Source of the DNA: Mycobacterium sp. 1554424.7
Lineage (GTDB): Bacteria > Actinomycetota > Actinomycetes > Mycobacteriales > Mycobacteriaceae
Length of the DNA stretch: 64,000 nt
Assembly: GCF_001665295.1 (NCBI RefSeq)
Contig: NZ_LZSE01000105.1
Span: forward strand, 124,001 to 188,000
Direction of reading: 5' to 3'
In this document: positions 1 through 10,249 of the stretch, piece after piece
Numbering within the stretch: the stretch's first letter is position 1
Layout of the letters: each line of letters starts with the position of its first letter
Program-made: the position numbers and the translations under genes
The notes under the pieces: model-generated
What the model was told of the DNA's origin: nothing
Databases searched by the model: none
What the model saw: only the letters and a program-made list of their open reading frames with translations

Positions 1-237
1 GACCACCCCCTCGGGCGGCGGCGCGTAGCCCTCCCGCCGCTGCGCCGGTGCGCCGGGAACCCAGATGCCGCCGCCCGAAAGGGCGGTCGAACCGCCGAAG
101 TGCGAGGACTTCTCCACCACCAGGGTGTCGAGCCCCGCCGCGTGCGCGGTCAGCGCCGCCGTCATGCCGCCGCCGCCGGACCCGACGACGAGCACGTCGA
201 CGACGTGATCGAAGCCGTCCGAAGCGCCGGTGGTCAC
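1..237 (-). CDS. FAD-binding dehydrogenase, KstD/fumarate reductase-like (N-terminus only)
   Basis: Only the first ~79 residues lie in the window; the gene continues past its left edge. They show an FAD-binding GSGGGG dinucleotide fold followed by an [16 protein letters not shown] segment, typical of the 3-ketosteroid-delta1-dehydrogenase / flavocytochrome c reductase family. The GTG start at 237 overlaps the TGA of the upstream mhpB-like gene (GTGA), so the two are probably translationally coupled as the distal part of the mhp-like operon. The substrate cannot be told from this fragment. A second member of the family lies at 4489-6105. Confidence 0.85.
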   Translation of the reverse strand, partial: MTTGASDGFDHVVDVLVVGSGGGGMTAALTAHAAGLDTLVVEKSSHFGGSTALSGGGIWVPGAPAQRREGYAPPPEGVV

Positions 238-1172
238 ACTGGCACCGCCGTTCGGATGGCGAAGCCCGCGATCAATTCGGAGGCCGGCTTGTAGTAACGC
301 ACCGTGGTCTCGTATCGCCCCGCGGTTTCCAGCGCTGCGAAAGCCGAGACCCAGGTCCTGATTTCGTGTGCCGAGCTGCCGCCCTCGTACGTTACGAACG
401 AATTGGACCACTGATCGACATCGGCGAGCTTTCCGTCGTCGATGATTTCGAGGAACCGGTGGTCCCACGCGGGATTGAGGGGTTGCAGCTCGCTTTGGCC
501 GTCGGCGAAGTTCTTGGCCGCCTCGATCACGGCCGCCTGCCGCGCTTGCCGCTGCTCGGGTGTCATCGGTCGGCCGTCCACGATCCGCTCCAGCACGGCC
601 GGGGGTGCGGTCGCCAACGTCGGCACCGGCGGGCTGTGGGAGAGCCCTCCCGAACCTATCACCAAGACCCGCTTGTCCAGTTCAGCGAGATAGCCACCGA
701 CGGCGGAACCCAGTGCCCGGCAGCGGTGTAACGGCCCCAGCGGCACGCCTATCGCGTTGACGAAGATCGGTATCACGGGGCGCGCGGTGGCGTCCCCGAA
801 GAGCTTCTCCAGCGGCTGCACGGTGCCGTGGTCGACGTCCATGGCGGCCGACACCGCGACGTCCACACCGGCGCGAAGAACGGCTTTCGCGCACTCGGCC
901 GCCAGGTCATCGGGGACGTCGAGCGGGCCCGCGTGGGTGCCGTAATCGCCAACCCCGTTGGCGCGCATGCCGATGCAGAACGGCGGCATCACCTTGTAGA
1001 AGAACCCGTTGTAGTGGTCCGGTGCGAAGATGACGACGAGTTCCGGGTCGTACTCTTCGACGAAGCGCCGCGCTTGCGCGATGGCGCCTTCGATGTCGTC
1101 AAGCAGGTCCCGCGACGGCCCCGGAAGATTCAGCAGCGGGCTGTGCGACATACAGCACAGAGCCAGTGCCAC
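234..1172 (-). CDS. mhpB: 2,3-dihydroxyphenylpropionate 1,2-dioxygenase (extradiol, MhpB family)
   Basis: Non-haem Fe(II) extradiol ring-cleaving dioxygenase that opens the catechol ring of 2,3-dihydroxyphenylpropionate-type substrates. It aligns by eye over its whole length with E. coli MhpB: MSHSPL near the N-terminus, [10 protein letters not shown], the DVDHG and [10 protein letters not shown] motifs that carry the two catalytic histidines, and a C-terminal RYYKP. An upstream GTG at 1184 is possible. However, AAGGGGGTGA (complement of 1181-1190) is a strong Shine-Dalgarno that covers that codon and is better placed for GTG at 1172. The start overlaps the 3' end of mhpA by ~70 nt. The hydratase and aldolase of the pathway are not in the window and may lie to its left. 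Confidence 0.93.
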   Translation of the reverse strand: MALALCCMSHSPLLNLPGPSRDLLDDIEGAIAQARRFVEEYDPELVVIFAPDHYNGFFYKVMPPFCIGMRANGVGDYGTHAGPLDVPDDLAAECAKAVLRAGVDVAVSAAMDVDHGTVQPLEKLFGDATARPVIPIFVNAIGVPLGPLHRCRALGSAVGGYLAELDKRVLVIGSGGLSHSPPVPTLATAPPAVLERIVDGRPMTPEQRQARQAAVIEAAKNFADGQSELQPLNPAWDHRFLEIIDDGKLADVDQWSNSFVTYEGGSSAHEIRTWVSAFAALETAGRYETTVRYYKPASELIAGFAIRTAVPV

Positions 1173-2805
1173 TTGGCAAATCACCCCCTTCCGGCTTGAG
1201 GGCGAGCGCCTCGAAAAGGCGGGCGCTCAGTTCCGGTGCGCGCTGAGCGATGCACGCACCGGCGATGCAGCGATCGGGCCGCAGGAACAGCACCGATTCC
1301 TGATGGGTGTCGAACCATGCCTTCAGTCCGCCGTTGCGGTCGCCGACGATCACGACGTCGGGGTCGTCGTGCCCCTCCCAGTGCAGCTGGGTCGCCGGGC
1401 GCAGCGCAAAGAACTTCGCGCCCAGGGCTTTCCAGTTGTCGAAGGCCGCGTCCCCAAGGATCTTGCGCGGGTTGTTGTTCCAGCAGACCACTGCGAGCCA
1501 GTTGCCCAGCACGTCGTCCAGCAGCACATCCTGCCGGCTACGGGTGTCGACCCGGGGCTGGATGAACAGGGTGCCCACCGGCGAGTCGGCGCCGCCGGTC
1601 TCCGTGTGCACGACGGCGCCCTGGTCGTAGCGCGGCATCGGTTTGAACCGCATTTCCAGCACATATCGTTTGAGCGACGGCACGATTGACGCCGACCGCA
1701 CCAGGACATCGCGCAGGCCGGCCACCCGGCGGTTGGTCGGGGAGATGGCGCGGCCGACCATGGTGGAGAGGTCGATCATCGCCCGGGCATGCTTGCGGCG
1801 CTCGATGTCGTAGGTGTCCAGCAACGTGTCATCGGCCAGGCCGCGCACCACGGCCGCGAGCTTCCAGCCCAGGTTGAACGCGTCGCGGATCCCGCTGTTG
1901 TAGCCCTGCCCCTGCCACACCGGCATCAGGTGCGCGGCGTCGCCGGCCAGCAGCAGCCGGCCCGAACGGAACGCGCCGGCGATCCGCGAGTGATGCGTGT
2001 AGACGCGGCGCCGGATCACGTCGACCTGGTCGGGGTGGGGCACCATCCGCGACAGCATCTGCCGCAGAAAGGCGGGATCCTCGGCCTGCTCGTCGGACTC
2101 ATCGCCGTGAATCATGAACTCGAAGCGGCGAATTCCGTGCGCGATCGAGATCGAGGCGTAGGGGCGTTCGGGGTCGGCGCCCACCTCGCTGTTGGGATGT
2201 CCGAGCGGATCGTTGGCGACGTCGACCACCAGCCAGCGCGTCGACGACGTCGTCCCGTCGAAGGACACGCCCATCATGCGCCGGGTCACGCTGCGGCCGC
2301 CGTCGCAGCCGACGACGTAACGGGCCCGCACCGAGGATGCCTCACCACCCAGGTCGACGGTGACCGCGTCGCCGTCTTGCCGGCAGGCCGTCATGGGCCG
2401 CTCCCAGCGCACCTCGACGTGGGGGAACCGGTCCAGCCCACGCAGCAATTCGGCGTCGACGAGCGGCTGCACGAAGCCGTTGCGCTTCGGCCAGCCGAAA
2501 CGCGCGTCGGGCGGGGCCATTTCGGCGAGCACGCGACGCTTGGCGTCGACGAAGCGAAGGATCTGGTTCGGGACGGTGTGCGGCAGGATGCGGTCGACCA
2601 GGCCGATCGACTGGAACGTGCGTAGCCCCTCGTCGTCCAGCCCGACGCCGCGCGGATAGTCGATGAGCGTGTCCCGTTCGTCGACCACCAGCGTGCGAAC
2701 GCCTTGCAGACCAAGGATATTGGCGAGGGTCAGCCCCACCGGGCCGGCGCCGACGACGAGAACCTCGACATCGACGTCCGGCGCGTCCGGCGGCACGGCA
2801 ACCAT
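1099..2805 (-). CDS. mhpA: 3-(3-hydroxyphenyl)propionate hydroxylase (FAD monooxygenase, MhpA family)
   Basis: Class A flavoprotein monooxygenase, 568 aa, that hydroxylates a phenol to a catechol with NAD(P)H and O2. The N-terminal FAD fold is [10 protein letters not shown] at ~17-26. The second FAD contact, [16 protein letters not shown], lies near residue 290, and a thioredoxin-like C-terminal domain follows. Its product would be the substrate of the overlapping dioxygenase. The ATG overlaps the TGA of the upstream hydrolase by one base (TGATG). Family assignment is firm; the exact phenol is inferred from gene context. Confidence 0.93.
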   Translation of the reverse strand: MVAVPPDAPDVDVEVLVVGAGPVGLTLANILGLQGVRTLVVDERDTLIDYPRGVGLDDEGLRTFQSIGLVDRILPHTVPNQILRFVDAKRRVLAEMAPPDARFGWPKRNGFVQPLVDAELLRGLDRFPHVEVRWERPMTACRQDGDAVTVDLGGEASSVRARYVVGCDGGRSVTRRMMGVSFDGTTSSTRWLVVDVANDPLGHPNSEVGADPERPYASISIAHGIRRFEFMIHGDESDEQAEDPAFLRQMLSRMVPHPDQVDVIRRRVYTHHSRIAGAFRSGRLLLAGDAAHLMPVWQGQGYNSGIRDAFNLGWKLAAVVRGLADDTLLDTYDIERRKHARAMIDLSTMVGRAISPTNRRVAGLRDVLVRSASIVPSLKRYVLEMRFKPMPRYDQGAVVHTETGGADSPVGTLFIQPRVDTRSRQDVLLDDVLGNWLAVVCWNNNPRKILGDAAFDNWKALGAKFFALRPATQLHWEGHDDPDVVIVGDRNGGLKAWFDTHQESVLFLRPDRCIAGACIAQRAPELSARLFEALALKPEGGDLPSGTGSVLYVAQPAAESSGAVAGPA

Positions 2806-3680
2806 CAGCGGCCCAGCAGGAAGTCGAGATGCAGGCGGTTGAAGGTCTTGGCGTCCTCGTACTGCGGCCAGTGACCGCAGCCGGGCATGAGCTCGAAGCG
2901 CGCGTTGGGAATCATCGACGCGATGCGGCGGCCCTCGGTCACGTCGGCGGTGGGATCGTCACTGGTCCACAGCACCAGCGTCGGCGCGGTGATCGATCCG
3001 TATTCGTCCGGCCCGATGATGTTGCGGGCGCGAATCTCGGGGTCCTGCAGGGCCATGATGTCGCGCATGGCGTCGACGAATCCCGGTTGGCGGTATACCC
3101 GTTGGCGGCTGGCGACGAGGTCGTCGTAGTCCTTGGACTTGTCGGCCATCAGCCATTTGATTCGCGCTTGGACCGTCTCCCAGGTCGGGTTCTCGGCGGC
3201 GGCCATGGACAGCGTGATGATCCGCTGCATCACCTCCGGATCGGCCTGGGAGCCGCCGGCGGTGTTGAGGACCAGCCGGTCCACCGCGTCGGGATGGTCG
3301 ATGGCGGCGCGCGCCGCGACCCAGCCCCCGAGCGATTCACCGCTGATGCTGGCGCGGTCGACCCCGATGGCGCGCAGCACCTCCATCAGGTGGTCGACGT
3401 AGTGGGTGACCTCCAGCGGGTGCCCGGGTTTGTCGGTGTAGCCGTGGCCCAGCATGTCGATGGACCAGGTCCAGAAATGCTCGGCGTGCGCGGCCAGGTT
3501 CCGGACGTAGGCCTCGGCGTGGCCGCCGGATCCGTGCAGCAACACCAGCACCGGCTTGCCGGAGTCGCCGGCGCGCAAGTAGCGGGTGCGCACTCCCCCG
3601 GCATGGAGGTAGCCCTGCGAAAACGCGACACCCTGGAGATCGCTCCATATGCTCTCGAATTCCGCCACGGTCCCTCTCAC
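2805..3680 (-). CDS. Alpha/beta hydrolase, meta-cleavage product hydrolase (MhpC-like)
   Basis: C-C bond hydrolase expected to split the dienoic ring-fission product made by the dioxygenase. The triad is visible: nucleophile Ser in GESLGG, Asp in the WTSDDPT stretch and His in CGHWPQ, with an HGSGGH oxyanion segment. It is first in the hydrolase-mhpA-mhpB-KstD operon. The ORF can start at GTG 3680, but GTG 3668 has an AGAGG just upstream and is an equally good choice. Members of this family also act on steroid or biphenyl ring-cleavage products, so specificity is inferred. Confidence 0.88.
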   Translation of the reverse strand: MRGTVAEFESIWSDLQGVAFSQGYLHAGGVRTRYLRAGDSGKPVLVLLHGSGGHAEAYVRNLAAHAEHFWTWSIDMLGHGYTDKPGHPLEVTHYVDHLMEVLRAIGVDRASISGESLGGWVAARAAIDHPDAVDRLVLNTAGGSQADPEVMQRIITLSMAAAENPTWETVQARIKWLMADKSKDYDDLVASRQRVYRQPGFVDAMRDIMALQDPEIRARNIIGPDEYGSITAPTLVLWTSDDPTADVTEGRRIASMIPNARFELMPGCGHWPQYEDAKTFNRLHLDFLLGR

Positions 3681-3725
3681 GCCTGCTGGTAGTCGGAAAT
3701 ATCGTTCTCGTCTTTGGCCTACGCC

Positions 3726-3752
3726 GTGTGCTAATATCGCACACTGATGTGC
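3726..3752. promoter_or_regulatory. Operator-like interlocking inverted repeats between mhp operon and IclR gene
   Basis: Three TGTGC/GCACA half-sites lie in the divergent gap. GTGTGC (3726-3731) is inverted against GCACAC (3739-3744) with a 7-nt spacer. GCACA (3739-3743) is in turn inverted against TGTGC (3748-3752) with a 4-nt spacer. The position and symmetry suit binding by the adjacent IclR-type regulator. The binding itself is inferred. Confidence 0.55.
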
Positions 3753-3796
3753 GTTATCTATAGAGCTTCGCTCTCGGATGGGGGCCTGTCAAGGTC

Positions 3797-4462
3797 ATGA
3801 CGGGCTCCCAGACCCTGGCCAGGGGACTCACGGCGCTGCATCTGGTGGCCGATTCGCCGAACGGGCTCACCATGCAGCAACTGGCCGACCAGCTCGGGGT
3901 GCACCGCACCATCGCCTATCGACTGCTTTCCACACTCACCGAATTTCGGTTGGTGGCCAAGGGAGACGACGGGCGCTACCGCCCCGCCGCCGGCCTCGCG
4001 GTGCTCGGCGCGTCGTTCGACCGCAACGTGCGTCAGGTAAGCCTGCCGATCCTGCGCGCGCTGGCCGACGACCTGAGCACCACCGTGTCGCTGCTCATCG
4101 CCGAGGGCGATCAGCAGGTGGCGATCGCAGTGATCGTGCCCAGTCACGTCGCCTACCAACTGTCCTTCCACGAAGGCAGCCGATATCCGCTGGACCGCGG
4201 CGCCGCCGGGATCGCCCTGCTCGCGAACATGCCCCCTCGCCCGGGCGAGCGAGAGCTGGTGACCAAGACGCGCGAGTGCGGTTGGGTGATCACCTACGGC
4301 GAAATCGAACCGAACACCTACGGTTTGGCCGTCCCCGTCGACCGCCCGGCACCGTCCCCGCCGACCTGTATCAACCTCATCTCGCACCGGGAAGACGTCG
4401 TGATGCGCGGCAAGGACGCGGTCATCACCGCCGCAAAACAGTTGGCGGAGCTGTTGAGCTAG
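3797..4462 (+). CDS. IclR-family transcriptional regulator
   Basis: 221 aa with an N-terminal winged helix (GLTMQQLADQLGVHRTIAYRLL at ~26-47) and a C-terminal IclR effector domain, somewhat short for the family. It is divergent from the mhp-like operon and just upstream of a KstD-like gene, like the IclR-type MhpR regulators of phenylpropionate catabolism. It probably controls both flanking units through the palindromes at 3726-3752. The effector is unknown. Confidence 0.9.
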   Translation: MTGSQTLARGLTALHLVADSPNGLTMQQLADQLGVHRTIAYRLLSTLTEFRLVAKGDDGRYRPAAGLAVLGASFDRNVRQVSLPILRALADDLSTTVSLLIAEGDQQVAIAVIVPSHVAYQLSFHEGSRYPLDRGAAGIALLANMPPRPGERELVTKTRECGWVITYGEIEPNTYGLAVPVDRPAPSPPTCINLISHREDVVMRGKDAVITAAKQLAELLS

Positions 4463-4488
4463 CCACTGAGCTGAAGGGATAACAATCC

Positions 4489-6105
4489 ATGGCATGGGAC
4501 CGCGAAGTCGATGTCGTCGTGCTCGGCAGCGGAGGCGCCGGACTCACCGCGGCGCTGACGGCAGCGGCGGCCGGTGCGTCGGTGGAGGTCTTCGAGAAGG
4601 CCGCCACGGTCGGCGGCACCACCGCCGTGTCGGGCGGCGTGGTGTGGATTCCCGCCCATAACCGTTCTCCCCAAGGAGAATTGACGGTAGCCGACGCGTT
4701 GCGGTACCTGCGCGCGCAGGCTCTCGGCGCGATGGACGACGCCTTGGTCGAGACGTTCGTGCGGACCGGCCCGGCGATGCTCGACTTCGTCGAGGCAAAC
4801 AGCAGGCTGCGCTTCGAAATCGCCACCGGATTTCCGGACTACCGGCCGGAGTTGCCTGGAGGGCAACCCGGCGGCGGCCGATCGCTCATCCCGGTGCCGT
4901 TCGACCTCGATCAGTTGCCGGAGTGGGCCGATCGAATCACGGCGTTTCCCATCGATTTTTCCAACGTCGGCTTCGATGCCGAGACCAGGGCCCGGCTGCA
5001 CGCGGCGGCGGACGGGCAGCCCGGCAACCTGTGTGTCGCCGGCGCCGCGCTCGTGGCCGGCCTTCTCACCGGCGTGCTGGAGGCCGGGGCGGCCGTCACC
5101 GTCGACGCGCGGGCCGAGCAGCTCATCACCGACGCCGGCGAGATCATCGGAGTCCAGGTCGCCGTGCCGGGTCGGTCGCTTCGGGTGCGCGCCCGCCGCG
5201 CAGTCATCCTCGGCACGGGTGGCTTCGAATGGGATCCCGTTCTCACACAGGCATTTCTGCGCGGCCCCATGCACGGCGCCGTCTCCCCGCCGTACAACAC
5301 CGGGGACGGGTTGCGGATGGCGATGTCGCGGGGGGCGGATCTGGCCAACATGGGTGAGGCCTGGTGGGTGCCGATAGTGCAGATCCCGGGCGACACCATC
5401 GAAGGGAAACCCCGTAGCCGCAGCGTCCGATTGGAACGCACCCGTCCGAGGAGCATCATCGTCAACTCGGCCGGGCGGCGATTCGTCAACGAAGCGTCCG
5501 ACTACAACTCGATGGCCGGCGCGTTCCAGTATCTCGATCCCCGCGGGGGATACGTCAACGATCGCGGATGGATGGTGTTCGACTCGGTCCACCTGCAACG
5601 GTATGGCTTCCTGGGTGTTGCTCCCGGAGAGGCGGTTCCGGACTGGTTCTGCGAATCGGCGGACCTGGCCGAGCTGGCCGCGAAGACCGGCATCGACGCC
5701 GACGGCCTCGCCCGCACCATCCGGGACTGGAACCGCCATGTCGCCGCGGGCGCCGATCCGGACTTCGGGCGCGGTTCCAGCGCGTACGACGGGTATTGGG
5801 GTGACGACAGCGCCACCACGCTCGCCGGCAAGACCCTGGGCCCGATCGACACCGCGCCCTACTACGCGGTTCCCGTGTGCATCGGGGCGATGGGCACCAA
5901 GGGCGGACCGCGCACCGACGCCGACGCCCGCGTCCTGCACGTCGGCGGCGACCCGATAACGGGGCTGTTCGCCGCGGGCAACGCCATGGGCGGTGTGACC
6001 GGTCGGGCCTATGGCGGGGCGGGCGGAACGATCGGCCCGGCAATGGTTTTCGGTTACCGCGCCGGCCATGCGGCCGCCACGGGAAAATCCGTCGACCTTC
6101 AGTAG
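4489..6105 (+). CDS. FAD-dependent dehydrogenase, KstD/fumarate reductase family
   Basis: 538 aa. The N-terminal FAD fold (VVLGSGGAGLTAAL) is followed by GGTTAVSGGVVW, and the C-terminus has GTKGG with GGVTGRAYGGAGG, which closes the flavin site in 3-ketosteroid-delta1-dehydrogenase relatives. It lies 26 nt after the IclR gene and 10 nt before a dipeptidase-family gene, probably in one operon. Such enzymes oxidise or reduce an enone C=C bond. A steroid, a cyclic enone or a phenylpropanoid side chain are all possible substrates. Confidence 0.87.
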   Translation: MAWDREVDVVVLGSGGAGLTAALTAAAAGASVEVFEKAATVGGTTAVSGGVVWIPAHNRSPQGELTVADALRYLRAQALGAMDDALVETFVRTGPAMLDFVEANSRLRFEIATGFPDYRPELPGGQPGGGRSLIPVPFDLDQLPEWADRITAFPIDFSNVGFDAETRARLHAAADGQPGNLCVAGAALVAGLLTGVLEAGAAVTVDARAEQLITDAGEIIGVQVAVPGRSLRVRARRAVILGTGGFEWDPVLTQAFLRGPMHGAVSPPYNTGDGLRMAMSRGADLANMGEAWWVPIVQIPGDTIEGKPRSRSVRLERTRPRSIIVNSAGRRFVNEASDYNSMAGAFQYLDPRGGYVNDRGWMVFDSVHLQRYGFLGVAPGEAVPDWFCESADLAELAAKTGIDADGLARTIRDWNRHVAAGADPDFGRGSSAYDGYWGDDSATTLAGKTLGPIDTAPYYAVPVCIGAMGTKGGPRTDADARVLHVGGDPITGLFAAGNAMGGVTGRAYGGAGGTIGPAMVFGYRAGHAAATGKSVDLQ

Positions 6106-6115
6106 CGGGCCCGCC

Positions 6116-7069
6116 ATGTCACTCCTGTGGGACCAACACACCTGCCTGCCGTTGCAGACCGGCGCCGAGGTGCACCCGCTGACCCGGTACCGGCGCGGCG
6201 GCGGCGCGTTCCTGTCGGTCAACGCCGGGTATGCGCCGCACACCTTCCACGACGCGGTGGCGCTGCTGCGGCACTACCGCGCCGCGGTCGACGCCCACCC
6301 GGACCTGGAGTTGGCGGCCAATCTCGCTGAGGTCGAGGCGATTACCGGCGCCGGTCGGATCGCGATCGCGTTCGACCTGGAAGATTCCGCGCCGCTCGAC
6401 GGTGACCTCGACAACCTCGCGGCGTTGATGGGCCTCGGTGTGCGCACGCTGCTGCCCACCTACAACCAGGCCAACCGCGCCGGCAGCGGCTGCCTGGACG
6501 CCACGGACGGCGGGCTCACCGCGTGGGGCCGTTCCCTCGTCTCCGAGATGAACGACGTCGGCGTCGTGCCGGACGGATCGCATTGCAGCGCACGAACCGG
6601 ACTGGATATGTGCGAGGTCTCAACGGGCCCAGTCATTTACAGCCACTCCTGCATGCGCGCGGTCTGGGACCACCCACGCAACATCACCGACGACCAGGCC
6701 CGGGCGTGCGCCGCCACCGGCGGGGTCATCGGAATCACCGGCGTCGGCATTTTTCTCGGGCCCAACACCCCCACCCTCGAGGCGATGACGCGACACCTCG
6801 AGTACGCCGTCGAGCTCGTCGGCATCGAACACGTCGGCGTCAGCACCGACTTCTCGTTCGATTTCGCCGATTTCGTCGACGAGGTCGTGCGCAACCCGCA
6901 CTTGTTCGACGACAGCTACACCCGCTGGGGGCCGATCCGGTGGATGCCGCCCGAAACCTTCCTCGAGCTCGGCGACCACCTCGGCGCGCGCGGATGGAGC
7001 GTTCCCGACGTCGACGCCGTCCTCGGCGGGAACTTCCGTCGAGTTGCCGGGCAGGTTTGGGACGCCTAG
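6116..7069 (+). CDS. Membrane dipeptidase-like amidohydrolase (peptidase M19 family)
   Basis: 317 aa from the ATG at 6116; the frame is open further upstream but overlaps the preceding gene. Features of the renal-dipeptidase TIM barrel are present: LWDQHTCLP (a degenerate DxH), AFDLED, LPTYNQANRAG, VPDGSHCS, YSHS and VGVSTDFSFDF. No signal peptide is seen, so it is cytosolic. Some M19 members hydrolyse non-peptide amides, and catabolic context makes that plausible here. Its TAG shares the CTAG at 7066-7069 with the convergent gene. Confidence 0.85.
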   Translation: MSLLWDQHTCLPLQTGAEVHPLTRYRRGGGAFLSVNAGYAPHTFHDAVALLRHYRAAVDAHPDLELAANLAEVEAITGAGRIAIAFDLEDSAPLDGDLDNLAALMGLGVRTLLPTYNQANRAGSGCLDATDGGLTAWGRSLVSEMNDVGVVPDGSHCSARTGLDMCEVSTGPVIYSHSCMRAVWDHPRNITDDQARACAATGGVIGITGVGIFLGPNTPTLEAMTRHLEYAVELVGIEHVGVSTDFSFDFADFVDEVVRNPHLFDDSYTRWGPIRWMPPETFLELGDHLGARGWSVPDVDAVLGGNFRRVAGQVWDA

Positions 7070-7440
7070 CCGAACGCGCTGGCGATCGCGGCCATATCGA
7101 AGTAATCGCGCCACGCGACGATCCGGTCGTCCTGCACCTCGAAGACACCCTTCACCGCCAAGGGGAACGTCCCGCCGCACTTCCGGCGCATCACGTCCGT
7201 GCGCTCGTTCATCACCAATGTGCCGTCGCTGACCTGCCGATGCACGTTGAAGTCGATGCCGTCGAATGCGGCGAGGAACCCCGCGATGAATTCCCTGATC
7301 GCCTCGCGACCCCGCACCGGATCCATCGGGATGTTGTGGTAGACGGCGTCTTCGGTGAAATAGCCCGCCAGCTCGTCCGGATCGGGGGATGCCCAGCGTT
7401 TGCAGAACTCGGTCACCAGCTCATCGGCGGAACGTGTCAT
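7066..7440 (-). CDS. SnoaL-like / limonene-epoxide hydrolase-fold protein
   Basis: ~124-aa alpha+beta cone protein of the NTF2-like superfamily (VTEFCKRW, FTEDAVYHNIPMDPVRGREAI, WRDYFD). It resembles limonene-1,2-epoxide hydrolases and SnoaL-type isomerases. The ATG at 7440 is preferred over a TTG at 7470. Its stop codon is shared head-to-head with the M19 gene in the palindrome CTAG. Catalytic assignment is tentative. Confidence 0.78.
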   Translation of the reverse strand: MTRSADELVTEFCKRWASPDPDELAGYFTEDAVYHNIPMDPVRGREAIREFIAGFLAAFDGIDFNVHRQVSDGTLVMNERTDVMRRKCGGTFPLAVKGVFEVQDDRIVAWRDYFDMAAIASAFG

Positions 7441-7488
7441 GTCTTCATGCAACACAGTGATGCGCGGCAAATCAAGACCAACGAGTGT

Positions 7489-8367
7489 CTACTCGGACGT
7501 GGGAGACAACAGCTTTTCGGCGGCCGTGTACGGATCGTCGCGGCCGTCGACCACCGCCTCGGCGAGCCGGTCGAGACCCGGCTGGGTCCGCAGCCGGGTC
7601 TGCGCCATCGACAGGATCTGCGCTCGGGCCCGCGCCAGGCGGCGCTCCCGGCTGTCGGTGCGGTGGTGATCCTCGATGGCGGCCACCAGATCCCCGACGC
7701 CCTCGCCCCGCGCGGCGATGAGGCTGACGATCGGGGCGCTCGTCTCGGCGCGCAGATCCCGCACGGTCTGTTCGGCGCCCTCCCGGTCGGCCTTGTTGAC
7801 CGCCACGATGTCGGCGACTTCGAGCACGCCCGCTTTGGCCGCCTGCACCGCGTCCCCCGCCCCCGGATTGAGGATGACGATGGTCGGGTCGGCGACGGCG
7901 GCGATTTCGATCTCCGACTGACCCACGCCCACGGTCTCCAGGAGCACCACGTCATACCCGATCGCGCCCAGCAGCCGGATTGCCGCGGGAACCGCCGCGG
8001 CCAGGCCACCGATGTGACCGCGGGTCGCCACCGATCGGATCAGGACGTCGGAGTCGTTGATATGCGCGGTCATTCGGATCCGATCGCCCAGCAGCGCACC
8101 GCCGCTGAACGGCGACGACGGGTCCACGGCCAGCACGGCCACCCGACTCCCGCGTTCGCGGTAGGCGCCGACGAGCGCGCCGATCGTGGTCGACTTGCCC
8201 GCGCCCGGCGGTCCGGTGATGCCAATGACGCGGACCTTGACGGCGGTTGCGGGGCCGATGGTCGCCAGCACCTCGTCGCGCCGGTCGCCTTCGACGAGGC
8301 TGAGCAGCCGACCCGCCGCGCGCGGAGATCCGTTGCGCGCTCCCGCGATCAGGTCGGCGATCGTCAT
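7489..8367 (-). CDS. meaB: Methylmalonyl-CoA mutase-associated GTPase (MeaB/ArgK family)
   Basis: G3E-family GTPase, 292 aa, that loads and protects the B12 cofactor of acyl-CoA mutases. Walker A is GPPGAGKST (~52-60). DPSSPFSGGALLGDRIRM, ETVGVGQSE (switch II) and NKAD (guanine specificity) follow. The ATG at 8367 lies 7 nt after the thiolase stop, so the two form an operon. The mutase it may serve lies 14 kb away (22,204-24,221), which is unusual for meaB. Confidence 0.93.
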   Translation of the reverse strand: MTIADLIAGARNGSPRAAGRLLSLVEGDRRDEVLATIGPATAVKVRVIGITGPPGAGKSTTIGALVGAYRERGSRVAVLAVDPSSPFSGGALLGDRIRMTAHINDSDVLIRSVATRGHIGGLAAAVPAAIRLLGAIGYDVVLLETVGVGQSEIEIAAVADPTIVILNPGAGDAVQAAKAGVLEVADIVAVNKADREGAEQTVRDLRAETSAPIVSLIAARGEGVGDLVAAIEDHHRTDSRERRLARARAQILSMAQTRLRTQPGLDRLAEAVVDGRDDPYTAAEKLLSPTSE

Positions 8368-8374
8368 GTGCGCA

Positions 8375-9514
8375 TTATGGCGCAGCGACCTCGATGACCG
8401 TCGCGGAACCCATACCGCCGCCCGCACACATGGCCGCAACGCCTATTCCGCCACCGCGGCGGCGCAATTCGTGCACCAGCGTCACCAGCATCCGGGCGCC
8501 GGTTGCCGCAACCGGGTGTCCCAGTGAGCAACCGCTGCCGCCGACGTTCACTATGTCGGGGTCCAAGTCGAGCAGCTTGATCGTGGCCACGCACATCGCC
8601 GCGAAGGCTTCGTTGATTTCGAATAGGTCCACGTCCGACGTCGAAAGCCCGGCGCGGGCAAGGGCTTTCGGGATCGCGTCGACGGGCGCCAAACCGGTGA
8701 TGGCCGGGTCGACGCCGACGGACGCCCAGGACCGCACGGTGGCCAGGGCGGGCAGGCCGAGCGCGTCGCTCGCGATGGTCAGCACGGCCGCACCGTCGTT
8801 GGCGCCGCAGGCGTTGCCCGCGGTGATCGAGAAGCCCTCGATCTCCGGATGCAGCGGCTTGAGGGCGGCCAGCTTCTCCATGGTGGTGTCGCGGCGCGGG
8901 TGCTCGTCGACGGAGAACAGGCCGTGCGGCGTCTCGATCGGGACGATCTCCTCCTTGAAACGCCCCTCGTCGATGGCCGCGATGGCGTTGCGGTGCGACC
9001 GCAGCGCCCACGCGTCCATCTCCTCGCGACTCACGCCCGCCTTGACTGCGGCGTTCCAGCCGACGGTGATCGACATGTCGATGTTGGGCGCGTCGGGCCG
9101 GTCCGGGTGGGTCGGCGGGAACCAGTCGACCCATTCCCCGTCGACCTGCATTCGCGACCGCGGGGAGGTGGACGCCGAGTTCACCCCGCCGGCGATGACG
9201 AGCTGGTCCATCCCGGCCCGCACGCTTGCCGCCGCGCTCTGCACCGCCGCCTGACCCGCCGCGCAATGCCGGTTGTTGGCCAGGCCCGGCACCTGGGGCA
9301 GGCCCGCGGTGAGGGCCGCGTGGCGGGCGATCACGCCGCCGCCGTAGAGGCCCTCGCCCAGGATCACGTCGTCGACCTGCGCCGGGTCCAGGTCCCTGGT
9401 CGCCTCGGTCACCACGTGATTGGCCAGGTCGAACGCGCTGGTGTCGCGCAGCGTCCCCTTGCGGGCGGTGCCGATGGGGGTCCGCAGGGCGGACACGATG
9501 ACAGCTTCGGGCAC
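8375..9514 (-). CDS. Acetyl-CoA C-acyltransferase (thiolase)
   Basis: Thiolase-fold beta-ketothiolase, 379 aa. The nucleophilic Cys is in NNRHCAAGQAA. NEAFA, GGSGCSLGHPVAATGAR and the second active-site Cys in CAGGGMGSA complete the signature. GTG at 9514 is preceded by GGAGAAGA and gives the usual thiolase N-terminus (VPEAVIVSALRTPIG); the longer frame to 9568 is unlikely to be used. It probably removes acetyl- or propionyl-CoA from the product of the fadD/fadE/echA operon. It shares a promoter region with the decarboxylase at 9624. Confidence 0.92.
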   Translation of the reverse strand: MPEAVIVSALRTPIGTARKGTLRDTSAFDLANHVVTEATRDLDPAQVDDVILGEGLYGGGVIARHAALTAGLPQVPGLANNRHCAAGQAAVQSAAASVRAGMDQLVIAGGVNSASTSPRSRMQVDGEWVDWFPPTHPDRPDAPNIDMSITVGWNAAVKAGVSREEMDAWALRSHRNAIAAIDEGRFKEEIVPIETPHGLFSVDEHPRRDTTMEKLAALKPLHPEIEGFSITAGNACGANDGAAVLTIASDALGLPALATVRSWASVGVDPAITGLAPVDAIPKALARAGLSTSDVDLFEINEAFAAMCVATIKLLDLDPDIVNVGGSGCSLGHPVAATGARMLVTLVHELRRRGGGIGVAAMCAGGGMGSATVIEVAAP

Positions 9515-9568
9515 GGGTCTTCTCCAGTTCGGCGAGCGCAGTGCGGACGGGAGGACCCGCACATTCAC

Positions 9569-9583
9569 GAGAACCTTATTCTC
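9569..9583. promoter_or_regulatory. Palindromic operator candidate GAGAA-N5-TTCTC
   Basis: GAGAA (9569-9573) and TTCTC (9579-9583) form a palindrome upstream of the thiolase-meaB operon. The same architecture occurs at 15384-15398. The size and symmetry suit a TetR-type repressor; the regulator is not identified. Confidence 0.5.
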
Positions 9584-9623
9584 TCATTCCGAGAGTGCGA
9601 GTTGCAACAAACCGGGCTGGCGG

Positions 9624-10178
<555 letters not shown>

Positions 10179-10249
10179 CTAGCTGGGTCGGTGCCACGGT
10201 AGCCGGTTTGCTCGGCCGGCCGGCAAGGGGCTCGGTAGACTTGCTGCCG

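Noticed and set aside
4459-6243. A 594-aa minus-strand open frame
   Set aside because: Antisense shadow of the KstD-like gene, with no recognisable motif; produced by high GC3.
7066-7069. Shared CTAG stop palindromes (also 41980-41983) as regulatory sites
   Set aside because: They simply reflect overlapping TAG stops of convergent genes.
6523-8397. A 624-aa + strand open frame
   Set aside because: Arg/Pro/Gly-rich shadow frame running across the M19, SnoaL-like and MeaB genes, which have clear family motifs in other frames.
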